Shown: piece by piece, positions 1-9,701 of the stretch | Layout: each line of letters starts with the position of its first letter | How positions within the stretch are numbered: the first letter of the stretch is position 1 | Assembly (NCBI GenBank): GCA_032718475.1 | Contig: JAUCBJ010002947.1 | Coordinates: 1 to 22,408, forward strand | Length of the DNA stretch: 22,408 nt | From: Nemertoderma westbladi | Lineage: Eukaryota; Xenacoelomorpha; Nemertodermatida; Nemertodermatidae | Direction: 5' to 3' | Notes under the pieces: model-generated | Told to the model about the DNA's origin: nothing | Database searches by the model: none | Seen by the model: the letters and a program-made list of their open reading frames with translations, nothing else | Made by a program: the position numbers and the translations under genes

Positions 1-90
1 TAACTTTAGTAAATTTAATGTATCATAAAATAGTTTACTTAGTAAATGTAATGTATCCTAAAATAGTTTTCTTTCTATAGCTTTCTTTCT

Positions 91-199
91 AAAATAGTTT
101 TCTTTCTATAATTTTCTTTCCACTTCACTATCAGTTTATAAAATAGTTTTCTTTCTATAATTTTCTTTCCACTTCACTATCAGTTTATAAAATAGTTCT
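91..199. repeat. 49-bp tandem repeat, just over two copies
   Basis: The unit AAAATAGTTTTCTTTCTATA... begins at 91 and again at 140, with a third start at 189, so the period is 49 bp. A degenerate partial copy precedes it from about 58. The plus strand is pyrimidine-rich (the minus strand purine-rich). It lies immediately 3' of the minus-strand Gypsy pol remnant, where a polypurine tract and 3' LTR would be expected. I could not identify an LTR, so any polypurine-tract role is speculation. Confidence 0.8.
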
Positions 200-1029
200 A
201 GATATAGGCCTATATTTTATTCGGTAATACTGTATGGGCGAACCAGAGTTAAGTTCCGGGTTCCATCTCAGTAGGGCACCATGGCTGCGCAGTGGATAGT
301 TCTTTGTCACCTTAGATGGTCTCGCCACATCCGATGCATCTGAGACAGATGTTGATAGAGGAGGTTCTATGGGATTATTAGGGACGGTCTGAGGGACTCG
401 CATGTTGGTTGTAGAACATTCTATATCGTTGCTATTGTAATCCCATGGCTTCATTGGGTTGGTCTTGGTCCAGGATGGTTCCAAATGTTCTGGGCGGCGC
501 TGGACAACTTTGATGTGGTTTTTACTGCGTTTTAGAATACTTTCACCACGTTGCACTGTCAACTGACTCCCCTTGACCTGCGTTACATGGTAAGGTCTAG
601 GATCAAAAGGAGGTTTAATTGATGTCTTTGTTTGTTCGATAAGGACCGTATCATCTCTCTTGATAGTTTTATGTGTTGCCCTGTGGTGCTTGTCGAACTG
701 AAGTTTTTGCTAACTTCTTGGCATCATGTTCAGCACGAATCTCTTTGAGATCAGCAGACTCAGAGAGTGGAGCAAAACTGGGCAGTTTGGTTTTCATTTT
801 CCGGTTAAAAAGTAGTTCAGCTGGAGATCGACCTGTGGTCGAATGTGGTGTGGAACGATACTGTATCAAGTACCGATTGATCTCATTGCGAGTTTTTTTC
901 CTTCACAGACAGCGTGTATATTATCTTGCACAGTACCTTGACAAAACTCTCAGCGAACCCATTGCGCTGGGGGTCTCTGGGTGTCACTGGAGTATGTTTA
1001 AACCCCATTCGTTTAGAGTACTTCAAAAA
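185..1029 (-). pseudogene. Integrase C-terminal part, frameshifted
   Basis: This continues the integrase above in three frames. The first reads past the catalytic Glu motif NGFAESF to about 885. The second (about 885 to 669) contains IQYRSTPHSTTGRSPAELLF, the well-known segment of Gypsy integrases after the core. The third (about 700 to 185) has the basic tail with VQRGESILKRSKNHIKVV and a low-complexity Ser/Pro/Asn-rich end closing at a TAA at 185-187. Frameshifts near 885 and 695 separate the blocks. The homology is clear to anyone familiar with this family; the exact frameshift bases are my estimate. Confidence 0.85.
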
Positions 1030-1878
1030 TTAATCACTACCATCAGGTGGTCCATTATCTGAAGTTAACTCGTCGGGAATACCATGAGTGGCGAACACAC
1101 GATCTAAGCATGGTTCTAGTTTTGTGAAGCTGATAGATGTGACAATGTCAACCTCAGGGTACTTTGAATACTGGTCAATGATCAAATGGAGGTAATACTG
1201 AGACCGTATGTGACCTTTAAAATCTGCATGCAGTTTCTGCAATGGCCGATCTGGCAATGGATTAGGTTTCAGAGGTTCTGGAAAGGTGTGCTTAGTGGAT
1301 GCTAAAATGCACGTTTTAACGTATTCTGCAACAGCAGCTGTCATTCCAGGGAACCAACATGATTGACGAATAAATGATAATATGGTTTTGTCTTGTCACA
1401 TATGGCCTTCGTGGGCAAGACCAATGATGTCCGCCTGCAGGGAGGCTGGAATAACAATTTGGTTATTCCTCATAACAATGCCATCAATGATTGTGAGCTC
1501 AGAGAATATTCTAGAAAAATGTTTTTGAAAAGTTGTACAAAACTTATTAACACAAATATCCTTTATAAGAGTTTGAAGTTCAGGGTCTTTGGTAGTTTCA
1601 TGTTTGACCATTTCCAGTGTAATAGCTTGGGGAAGGGATTCCTCGATCACACGATTAACATATATATCATGGTGATCTTCTACTGCAAACAATTCTTTGT
1701 CTCTTTCATTAAATTCTAGTTTTGGTGGATACCTCGAGCCATAATCGAATTGAACACAATTTAGAACATCTAGTTGATGCGCAACGGAAACAGGGTTTAC
1801 TTGGTTGGTTACTTGGTTTCCTCCCGAAGGATGTGTGCGAGGTCCCTGAAAATTGTGAAACATTATTTGGTTTACCAA
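1030..1878 (-). pseudogene. Integrase zinc-binding and catalytic core, broken
   Basis: Going down from 1878, residues ITLEMVKHETTKDPELQTL and VIPASLQADIIGLAHEGHM match the region just before and into the HHCC zinc finger of Gypsy integrases. A TGA at 1396-1398 interrupts it. The same frame resumes with CWFPGMTAAVAEYVKTC and the core: HADFKGHI (first catalytic Asp), IIDQYSKYPEVDIV, then TSDNGPP (second Asp), before a TAA at 1030-1032. The second cysteine of the expected C-x2-C pair appears replaced by Ala (TCILAS). The third acidic residue lies beyond the TAA in the motif NGFAESF. With two stops and a lost zinc ligand this cannot encode a working integrase. Confidence 0.88.
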
Positions 1879-2055
1879 TCCGTTGAACTGTTTCTAATTC
1901 ATAAGTTGCTAGAAAATCTGTTTGTCCACGGTTGTTTGCTTTTTCTAGGAGTAAAGGCATACTGTTTGACAGATTGTTCCTTGGCAGACTGTTCTTTAGC
2001 TATACCGAGTTTGAGAAGATCACTAAAAGTGGCCAAAACTAAACAAAAACATTAG

Positions 2056-2926
2056 ACACGCCGTAACTTTTGACTTCCTCGATCATTTCCAATAATTTAC
2101 ATCTTAAAATGACCGGCATTTTTTTTATTGAACACCATTTCTTCGCAACGTTACCTATAATATTTTGTAGCACCAATTTTGAGTATAAATTCGAAAAATC
2201 TCTTAGAATTAAAACTTGTATAGTAGTATTATAGGGTAATGTTACCTTAAAAGTCTAACCAAAGCAATAAGTATCACACCTCTTAGTTTACAAACAGTTA
2301 CTGGCCCTTTTAAAACTCATAAACTCAATATTTCGTATACAATGGAACATAATTTGCTCGCCGAGCCATCGTATATCATCATGACATTGAAAGTAAATAA
2401 GTTGAGGCCAGCTGCACAATGCGGTTTTGTTATAAAATTGTATAACTGTAGCAGTACAGATGCTGCTGTTTACTATTATACCAAAAACTCACAAAATTTT
2501 CGACGTTTGAGTACTTTTAAAACAAAAACCGCCATACATTTTTTAAAATCAAATTGTAAAATATTAAGTCATCAAAGAAAATCGGTTGAGTAGTGAAAAA
2601 GTAAATAAAATGTCCGAAAAAAACCACCGCGAGAAATTGCCATTAAAATTTTCTTCTATTTACAACTGAACAAACATGAACCAATTAAGTGAACGCTTTT
2701 GAAATCTTTCAAAAATGACCTTTTATGGTTTTGAAACCTATGGGGTAATTTGTGTTGACTATTCCGAAAATAGAAAATTATTGGTGTTGGATAGTATTCC
2801 TTGGTGGCAATTTTAGAGCTGCACCAAAATTACAAATTCTGGGTGAAAATTTCAAATGTTGCCATGAATCAATAACGAAACAACTTATAAAAAACTGATT
2901 TCAGATTCGGAATCACCATAAAATGT
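2056..2926. other. AT-rich stretch, no gene recognised
   Basis: An open frame of 83 codons on the plus strand (2342-2593) has no recognisable motif, and I regard it as chance. No repeat structure, tRNA or transposon end was identified. This interval lies between the Gypsy remnant and the 3' end of ATG3. Confidence 0.5.
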
Positions 2927-2932
2927 TTTATT
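2927..2932 (-). terminator. Candidate ATG3 polyadenylation signal (AATAAA)
   Basis: Reading the minus strand, a canonical AATAAA lies about 340 bases beyond the ATG3 stop codon. It is the first canonical hexamer I noticed in the presumed 3' UTR; a weaker TATAAA variant lies at 3091-3096. The assignment is inferred from position only. Confidence 0.4.
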
Positions 2933-3272
2933 GGGGAACTAATTAAAAAAGACTGGGGGAGGTGGGATGAATCGCCCCTTGAAGCTGCTAATCTGAGCGT
3001 TGTAAATGAAATCATGATCTGATATTAAAATTTGAAGATTTATATTTTCTAAAATATATAAGAATTTTACGCAAGTTACTTTATCAATAAATTTATAATA
3101 AGTAACAAAGGTAATTAAAACCTGGATACCTATAGAGAGTAATCTTCGGGAATCAGTATATATTGGAAGGACGAAGAAATATGAATCTGCACCACAAGTT
3201 ACAGTAATTATAAGAAACGCCATATAATATAAGTTAATTTACTCCTAAAAAATTCATTATTTTCAACGATAT

Positions 3273-3703
3273 CTATAACGTAAAGTGTCTAGTATAATCG
3301 TATTCGATGGTTGGGATCACTGCCTGAACGAACTTGAGGAATATAACGAGATAGACAACGACTGCGAGATCCTTACCACCCTCCGCAACAGTTTCAATAA
3401 TCTTCTTCATGACATCGGCGTGGCGACACGGATGTACGGAGGCCATGGGGGGCGGCGGGAGATGGGGGTGTGGTTCTATGGTGACGGTACGTTTAACGTG
3501 GTCCTGCGATATGTCCTCGTACAACTGCTTCTGCGTGAGGGGTTTCCGTGACTCGTTGTAGCCGGCCAGCCACAGTCGGGGCGTCTGGTAGTATTTATCG
3601 TAGGAGATCATGAGATCGTAGGTTCGGGTCTGTACTATCTCGCCCCCCTCGTCACCGGCTGCCTCATTACTGGGTTCATCTTTAGTCGCCAATTCTGCCG
3701 TTC
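3273..3703 (-). CDS. ATG3: ATG3 coding exon 3 (residues 173-315, catalytic core)
   Basis: The acceptor is AATTACAG before GAACGGCAG. The first two bases complete the split Gly codon, which keeps frame with exon 2. The exon carries the whole catalytic half: [20 protein letters not shown], the histidine-rich loop HPHLPPPPM, active-site Cys265 in [13 protein letters not shown], and the hydrophobic C-terminal helix [14 protein letters not shown]. It ends with TAG at 3275-3273. Substitutions relative to vertebrates in the [11 protein letters not shown] stretch are conservative and fall outside the catalytic motif. Confidence 0.97.
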
Positions 3704-6700
3704 CTGTAATTAATTTTTTAATAATATTTATTTAATCTTAACCCTAGGTCATGATTAAAAATTGTTGTCGAATTTCGGAAGTAGTTATTGTCATTGGCTC
3801 GAATATACACCAAAATATTTTTATTTATAGCATGTGTTGAAAGAGCATCGAGGTAGAAAAGGTTTGCAAGTAATTTGAGCAAAAAACATTCGCACACTCA
3901 AAAGTTAGTTATTTAGAGTCTGAGTGGTGAACACCAAAACGGAACTCAAAATCCAATTGGTTTATATAGTTTAGCGGCTCTTTAGTTACGTAATAAATAA
4001 TCGAGAACACGAAATTATTTAACATTGAGTTAGGCAGCATCGGGAGTTGAGGTGTACAGTAATTTGAATCGCAGTAACTATGGCAGCAATATAGATTGAG
4101 ATTACATGACATTAAATTTTTTTGTCAATATTCTCTCGACTCGTTATCAACCATTCTGACGCTCGGTAAATATAATATCTCGAGAATATTGATCAAAGTT
4201 ATACTTTTTCCCAAATAATAAATAATTATAAATTACAGTTGGGTTCGCCACGTGCGACGCTGCGAGGTTAACTTTTCGGGTATTTATCAAATATATTCCA
4301 AAATAAGTGTCTATATAACAAACACGTTATTCGGATGTCTGATGGAATCTACTTTCTCTGAAATATTATTACCTGAGTCTTCCTCTAATAAACCAGACTC
4401 CTCATAGTCCTCCATATCGGCAGCCTCTTCTTCGTCATCATCTTCTTCATCAACATGAGGAGTTACAACAACAGCCTCCGGATGTGATTTACTACCATCT
4501 AACGTCATTTCCGAAACCTAAAATAGTAATGATAATATAATCGTCTACCAGTAGGCCTACTTTTTTCTGTCGTCATTATGCACTGCAGCGCAGCTCATTA
4601 TATTATTATACCGTACATCATAGAATGCGCAGTCGGTTTAGTACTGTAGTGTTGTACCTAGTGATGCGAACTGAATGAAAATTTGACTTGCTTCGGTTTC
4701 AGTTTCAGTTCTAATAAACACGTTCATTTCAGTTCAAGTTTCAGTTCCGAAAAAAGAATAATTTCAGTTTTAATTCTAGTTTCAGTTCTAATAAACCTAT
4801 TTATTTCAGTTCCAGTTTCCAAAAAGAAATAGTTTCAGTTACAGTTTTAGAAAGTTTTGCAAGTGTCTTGTTAACATACATAACAAGCTGGCGTGGCCAA
4901 TCGTTTGGTTCCCACCGATGGATCCGACTGCCATTTATTAAATTTTTAATGAAAATAACCGGTATAATGTTTTTAGCTGCAAAAAGGTAATTGTTAGGTT
5001 TACAATTACGTACAATTACGTATTATTTATATTTAAAAAGGACAGCAGACGGACAGGACTAAATAAGTGCGCAGGTTACAGTATCTGCAATCAGATCAGG
5101 TTCTAGTGTGCCGTCAAAGTGATGTGCGATGAGCTACATAATTTTTTAGAACAATATAATTATTATTTATTATACAGTTATATTATTATACAGTTAAAGG
5201 CGGGGTAGCTCAGTTGGTTGAGCGCCGGGCCTGCAATCTATTGGTTGTAGGTTCAGCCCCGCCAGGGTCCACTCAGCCTTTCATCCACTGGGGTCGATAA
5301 AATGAGTACCAATTAAATAACTGGGAGCAAATCTTGGGATAGGAGTAGAGCCCACCCCTACCCTCGGGTAGCAGCTATCGAAAGAGGAGCCTTCGGGTCG
5401 CCTCCGGCTTCGGCCGACTGTTTGCTTTGATACAGTTATATTATCAATAATTTTTGCAACGAATTCTTATGTACCGGTATTTAATTGTAAAAGCATGTCA
5501 GATTGTACTGTATTCTGCAATAAGCAGAGATATGAGAATGGAGCGAGCAAGAAAAGTTTTCGAATTTTGCATAGGGCCTATGTAAAAAGTATGTTTCTAC
5601 TGTATGTGTTTGAAAAGAAAATTGTGCAGTGAGAAAGGCCATTTTGTTATAAACAATTACAGAGTACCCGGTAATTTTTAAATAAGTGCCTATAATAATG
5701 GGATCGTAGAGAGCAAAATAAATCTTTAAACAATTACTTTACACAATGGTATATATTTACAACAATAAAAAATGAGCGCATAGTGATTGTGATAGAGGTT
5801 GACAGATCAGTCAGCGGCAACGGTATATGTTATTGTTAGGAATTTTTGTTAATATAATATAATATAAAAATAATATAAAATATAACGAGTAGGACAGTAG
5901 GACTATCAGTGTTACTGTCACGCACTCAAAACCTACATTTGTGTGTTAAAATCAGCTTTCTTCATTAGGGCTTACCAGCCCAGCCTTCATGTAAGACAGT
6001 AAGACGTAGGTAGGCCCCACACAGTAGAAAAACTACAAAACATTAACTACCAAAAATGGTGACGGGACATGAGAGTAAAAACGCAAGCACTCATTTTCTG
6101 AACATCCAATAATGTTGCCTGTTTATGAATGCTTTCAGTGGTTTGGGGCAGCTCCGTTTGATTGGTTGTTATGTGAATGCTTGCTATTCTAGACCACATT
6201 TGTAGGTGCTGAATCAACAAGCACTCAATGTAACTTAGTAGTTTACATTTAGATATTAGCGGTCTGCCGGTGGCTCTATGTACTCTAACCAACTTACCTA
6301 ATGAGTGATTGTTTGCAATTGCAGTGACTGACTGTAATAATGAAAGAATGTAGGAATGTACTAAAGTTAACTGAGTTAATGCAGGAATGAAATAGAATAG
6401 ATATGATTGTATTATTGATTATCTTTATTGGTTATACACATCGGCCGTTATTTACCGTACATCTTAATCTTTATTTCAAAATAAATAATAAATATAGTAG
6501 GGGGGGGGGGGGGGGGGGGGGGGGGTTTGTGGGGGAACCTGGGAACTGGACGCAAATCCCGCCTTGGCGAATTAATATCCTGCCTCAATGTTAAATTATT
6601 ATTTTAGGTTCAAGGTTACAGTGGCACGCTATTTTAACCTTTAAACTAAACTCATTAGAACGGATTACAATTTATTTTTGAGAGTAGGCCTACCGGTACA

Positions 6701-7125
6701 GGGATGAATTTTTATATATTTATATATTTATTTAGAATATGGCTATGGCTCACCTGGTCATCAATCGCCTTTATTCCACCGGAATCATTGAAGTGGTGAG
6801 TATCTACCCAACCACCCTCGCCTGTGTCTTCTTCAATTACTTTCTCGGACGCAATATACTCCATTTGCCAACAACGTTTATAACAGGGGACATTTTTTGT
6901 CATCAGGAATTGCTTTTCTTTTGGTAGATATTGCTTAATCTTTGACTCATCACCGGACATCCATTGCCATGTTGGACAATGATGAACCAAATAATCTCCG
7001 GCTGCCACGAATTCATCCGGTGTTATAACTCCAGTTTCTTTGAATTTGGATTCTTTTAGAACAGGCGTCAGGTATTCAGCAACACCCAGGGCTGTACCTT
7101 TAACTGAATTAACTAAATTTTGCAT
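3273..7125 (-). CDS. ATG3: ATG3, autophagy-related ubiquitin-like-conjugating (E2-like) enzyme; three coding exons
   Basis: The CDS is the complement of 6754-7125, 4373-4517 and 3273-3703: 948 bp, 315 residues plus stop (human ATG3 is 314). ATG3 takes activated ATG8/LC3/GABARAP from ATG7 and transfers it to phosphatidylethanolamine on growing autophagosome membranes. Visible features: the N-terminal membrane-sensing amphipathic helix (from [10 protein letters not shown]); the conserved block around residues 20-85 ([36 protein letters not shown]); WVDT near 106-109; an acidic flexible region at 147-172 ([13 protein letters not shown]), the ATG7-binding area in known ATG3; and the E2 core with [19 protein letters not shown] and the active-site motif HPC. 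The catalytic cysteine is residue 265 (bases 3426-3428), followed by IETVAEGG and the C-terminus IEYDYTRHF. Both introns obey GT-AG and phase is kept. The MQN start was chosen by family match, although the frame stays open upstream. It appears intact. Only three coding exons is unusually few for ATG3. Confidence 0.97.
3704..4372 (-). other. ATG3 intron 2 (669 bp)
   Basis: Bounded by GTAATA and TTACAG on the minus strand, phase 1. AT-rich. An open frame of 67 codons at 3909-4112 (minus) shows no family similarity. No repeats were recognised. Confidence 0.9.
4373..4517 (-). CDS. ATG3: ATG3 coding exon 2 (residues 125-172)
   Basis: The acceptor is TATTTTAG before GTTTCGG (exon starts at 4517, phase 0). 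The donor is CTCAG|GTAATA (exon ends at 4373, leaving one base of a Gly codon). It encodes the acidic flexible insert ([20 protein letters not shown]), which corresponds to the disordered, ATG7-contacting region of ATG3. Its beginning ([15 protein letters not shown]) is poorly conserved, as expected for this linker. Confidence 0.93.
4703..4850. repeat. 77-bp tandem repeat rich in TTTCAGTT
   Basis: TTTCAGTTCTAATAAAC starts at 4703 and again at 4780. Within each unit the short motif TTTCAGTT(C/A/T) recurs several times, so this is a degenerate short repeat organised into a 77-bp unit of about two copies. It lies within ATG3 intron 1. The motif also extends a little upstream (4680-4702). Confidence 0.75.
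5199..5429 (+). mobile_element. tRNA-derived SINE
   Basis: It begins GGCGGGGTAGCTCAGTTGG, with a Pol III A-box-like TAGCTCAGTTGG (5206-5217) and a B-box-like GGTTCAGCCCC (5250-5260). A non-tRNA body follows containing CATCCACTGGGGTCGATAAA, a segment I recognise from SINE bodies of marine invertebrates. A genuine tRNA is excluded because the anticodon arm does not pair. The 15-bp sequence ATACAGTTATATTAT occurs at 5172-5186 and directly after the element at 5430-5444. The shorter TACAGTTA also abuts the 5' end, consistent with a target duplication. The 3' end has no long A-tail and finishes TTTGCTTTGA. It is inserted antisense within ATG3 intron 1. Confidence 0.85.
6500..6525. repeat. Poly-G tract of 26 bases
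   Basis: An uninterrupted G run on the plus strand (C in the ATG3 pre-mRNA), followed closely by GTGGGGG. Such a run can form G-quadruplexes and is length-unstable. The assembled length may be inaccurate. Confidence 0.9.
6754..7125 (-). CDS. ATG3: ATG3 coding exon 1 (residues 1-124)
   Basis: It starts at ATG 7125-7123 and ends in ...GATGACCAG followed by the donor GTGAGC (6753-6748), an ideal CAG|GTGAGC site. It is exactly 124 codons, so the intron is phase 0. It carries the amphipathic N-terminal helix and the front half of the E2-like fold, including HHCPTWQW and WVDT. An open frame continues about 50 codons upstream of this Met without family similarity, so I take that as 5' UTR. Confidence 0.95.
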
Positions 7126-7256
7126 CTTGACAATTGCAATTTCGAACAGGCCTAATAAATTCAGAAATTCATGAACAAGTTTCAGACTGTCAGAGCATAT
7201 ACAGATATAGCAGTATTGTGTACTGCATTCTGCAGTCTGGCAGTAGGGGTGCTGGT

Positions 7257-7391
7257 CACCTCGCCGCACTGCCACTTCGCCGCAGGCAGGCAGGTCACCT
7301 CGCCGCAGATAATGTGCGGCGAGGTGTCTTTGCGGCGAGGTGTCTCACTGTAAATGCCATTTCGTCGCAAATTATCGGACACCTCGCCGCA
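7257..7391. repeat. Cluster of CACCTCGCCGCA motifs in both orientations
   Basis: The 12-mer CACCTCGCCGCA or its reverse complement occurs at 7257-7268, 7296-7307, 7315-7326 (reverse), 7331-7342 (reverse) and 7380-7391, plus the variant CACTTCGCCGCA at 7273-7284. Copies 7296-7307 and 7315-7326 form a perfect 12-bp hairpin with a 7-nt loop. The cluster lies 130-270 bp upstream of the ATG3 start codon, so it could be 5' UTR or promoter sequence. It could equally be a small GC-rich interspersed repeat; I recall similar 'TCGCCGC' repeats dispersed in marine animal genomes. Confidence 0.8.
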
Positions 7392-7402
7392 AGTCATATT
7401 AA

Positions 7403-8372
7403 TCATTTATTTCTATATTTAAAGGGAAGCCTACTAAGCCTAGTAATGCCATATTGGACATTATTACATAAGACAGTAAGAAGAAGTAATACAAAATTAC
7501 GGTAAGGTTTGTTGTTATATTATAAATACTGTATTATTATAGATACAGTACTGCAGTAAGAGTATTTGAGTAACGTATTAGATTATAGTAAAACAGTCCT
7601 AAGCGTATATTTGTCAAAATTGTTGATCAGTTGTTTAAAAGAAGTGTGACGTATGAACAGAACATTACAACACTGACAACAAATATCATTCTACTAAGAA
7701 CATCACATTTGTAATTAAGTAATTACCGGTAAGAACTGTGATCGGTTAACATAAACATACAGTACTGCAGTACCGGTACCGGTACAGCAGTATGAATATA
7801 TTAACCTTTGTCAGTTTGTTGCCTTACTTGGTACTTCCGTTTACGTACTTCTGTACTTAGGCCTAGTCTGTAGTCAGCTAGTTCTGTAGTTAGTAGTTAG
7901 GCCTACTGCATTACCTGATTACTAAAACTACGTGTACGCATTGTATATGTACGTAAATAGTTATTAGATAGATAAATTTCGCAATGAAATGTTTTATTCC
8001 TAATTTCAACTAGCTGACTAGTGAAATATACTGTAGGCATACTGGCATACATTAGGCCTACAATTTTAAATATAATTTTTTTAAATGAAACCTTTCATGA
8101 CGTCACACTTGTTTTAAACAACTGATCAACATTTTTGACAAACATACGATTAGGATTGTTTTACTATAATCTAATACCGGTACGTTAGTACGTTAGTTAG
8201 GCCTACTCAAATACTCAAGTAGGCCTACACTATTATACACTGTAATAGAACAACAAACCTTACCGTATTACCTGTATTATTTTATTTCTTCTTGTAATAA
8301 TGTACAATGCCATAACTACAGAACTAGGCTTAGTACAGTAGTAGGCTTCCCTGTAAATATAGAAATAAATGT
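7403..8372. mobile_element. Long-hairpin MITE-like element with TTAA target sites
   Basis: The left arm, from 7403 (CATTTATTTCTATATTTAAA...), is the reverse complement of the right arm ending at 8372 (...AATATAGAAATAAATGT). The match continues with indels to about 7655 and 8096, and includes GGGAAGCCTACTA, ACGGTAAGGTTTGTTGTT, ATTAGATTATAGTAAAAC and TGATCAGTTGTTTAAAA. About 440 bp of non-repeated DNA separates the arms and no transposase frame is present. TTAA flanks both ends (7399-7402 and 8373-8376), the target preference of piggyBac- and Kolobok-type transposons. Superfamily assignment from the TTAA alone is tentative. Confidence 0.8.
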
Positions 8373-8380
8373 TTAATTAA
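8363..8380 (+). repeat. 18-bp direct repeat, left copy (target duplication of the fold-back element)
   Basis: AAATAAATGTTTAATTAA here is identical to 16639-16656, in the same orientation. The two copies sit exactly outside the points where the inverted arms begin (CGGTCCTACTAATTACC and its mirror). The left copy includes the end of the TTAA-flanked MITE, so the fold-back element inserted at the MITE edge. Confidence 0.88.
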
Positions 8381-9701
8381 CGGTCCTACTAATTACCCCA
8401 ACCTACCCCAACCTACCACAATCTACCCCAACAATTCGATACAGGCATCTAATTACCACAATGTTATTTTACAATGGCATCTAATTACCACAATATACAG
8501 AACTCAAGTGTCTATTTACCACAAGACTACACTGCATCTAATTACCACAATATTATTTTACAATGGCATCTAATTACCACAATATACAGAATGCAAGTGT
8601 CTAATTACTACAACACTATACTGCGTCTAATTACCACAATCTATTTACCACAAGACTACACTGCATCTAATTACCACAATATTATTTTACAATGGCATCT
8701 AATTACCACAATATACAGAACGCAAGTCTCTAATTACCACAACACTATACTGCGTCTAATTACCACAATATACAGAACGCAAGTGTCTAATTACCACAAG
8801 ACTATACTGCGTCTAATTACAAACAAGACTATACTGCGTCTAATTACCACAAGACTATACTGCGTCTAATTCCACAATCTATTTACCACAAGACTACACT
8901 GCATCTAATTACCACAATATTATTTTACAATGGCATCTAATTACATACCACAATATACAGAATGCAAGTGTGTAATTACCACAACACTATACTGCGTCTA
9001 ATTACTACAATCTATTTACCACAAGACTACACTGCATCTAATTACCACAATATTATTTTACAATGGCATCTAATTACCACAATATACAGAACGCAAGTCT
9101 CTAATTACCACAAGACTATACTGCGTCTAATTACCACAACACTATACTGCGTCTAATTACCACAACACAATACTGCGTCTAATTCCACAATCTATTTACC
9201 ACAAGACTACACTGCATCTAATTACCACAATATTATTTTACAATGGCATCTAATTACCACAATATACAGAACGCAAGTGCTCTAATTACCACAACACTAT
9301 ACTGCGTCTAATTACCACAATATACAGAACGCAAGTGTCTAATTACCACAAGACTATACTGCGTCTAATTACAAACAAGACTATACTGCGTCTAATTACC
9401 ACAAGACTATATACTGCGTCTAATTCCACAATCTATTTACCACAAGACTACCTGCACACTGCATCTAATTACCACAATATTATTTTACAATGGCATCTAA
9501 TTACCACAATATACAGAACGCAGTTTCTATTTACCACAAGACCACACTGCATCTAATTACCACAATATACAGAATGCAAGAGTGTCTAATTACCACAATA
9601 TACAGTACGGTAGTTATTAATATTCAGTGTCTAATTACCGCAAGACTTCACTAACGTCTAATTACCACAATATACAGAACGCAAGTGTCTAATCACGGGT
9701 A
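8381..9701 (+). repeat. Left inverted arm: CTAATTACCACAA satellite-like array
   Basis: After a 10-bp-period tip of CTACCCCAAC/CTACCACAAT units (8392-8435), about 40 sub-units start with (G)C(A/G)TCTAATTACCACAA. They end in a few alternative spacers: TATTATTTTACAATG, TATACAGAACGCAAGTG, CACTATACT or GACTATACT, and TCTATTTACCACAAGACTACACT. Sub-units combine into larger blocks; a block of about 240 bp occurs at 8681-8919 and again at 9232-9479, each containing the variant CTAATTACAAACAAG. Open frames across it (for example 8474-8869) are by-products of the repeat period and should not be annotated as proteins. Confidence 0.93.

Larger units (their letters stand above)
185..1960 (-). mobile_element. 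Decayed Ty3/Gypsy retrotransposon remnant (integrase end of pol)
   Basis: Translation of the minus strand gives, in 5' to 3' order of the element, the linker after RNase H, the integrase zinc-binding segment, the integrase core and the integrase tail. The segments are spread over several frames with internal stops. No reverse transcriptase, protease or gag is visible upstream (higher coordinates) and no LTR pair was found, so this is a truncated dead copy. Its integrase tail differs from that of the Gypsy copy at 10.2-14.8 kb, so it is a different family. The segment 1709-1960 is open in a second frame, but I could not assign it to a domain. Confidence 0.85.
4518..6753 (-). other. ATG3 intron 1 (2,236 bp)
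   Basis: Bounded by GTGAGC and TTTTAG on the minus strand, phase 0. It hosts a two-copy 77-bp repeat (4703-4850), a tRNA-derived SINE (5199-5429) and a 26-base G run (6500-6525). I see nothing recognisable in 5450-6490; an 81-codon minus frame at 6047-6292 lacks any motif. Confidence 0.9.

Noticed and set aside
3285-3551. Plus-strand 88-codon frame
   Set aside because: Antisense shadow of ATG3 exon 3.
5199-5265. Functional tRNA-Ala-like gene
   Set aside because: GGCGGGG and CCCCGCC can pair, but they are too close to the B box for a tRNA, the anticodon stem is unpaired, and a SINE body follows.
7126-7275. N-terminal extension of ATG3 to an upstream in-frame Met
   Set aside because: The upstream residues do not resemble ATG3, whereas [10 protein letters not shown] matches the conserved N-terminal helix.
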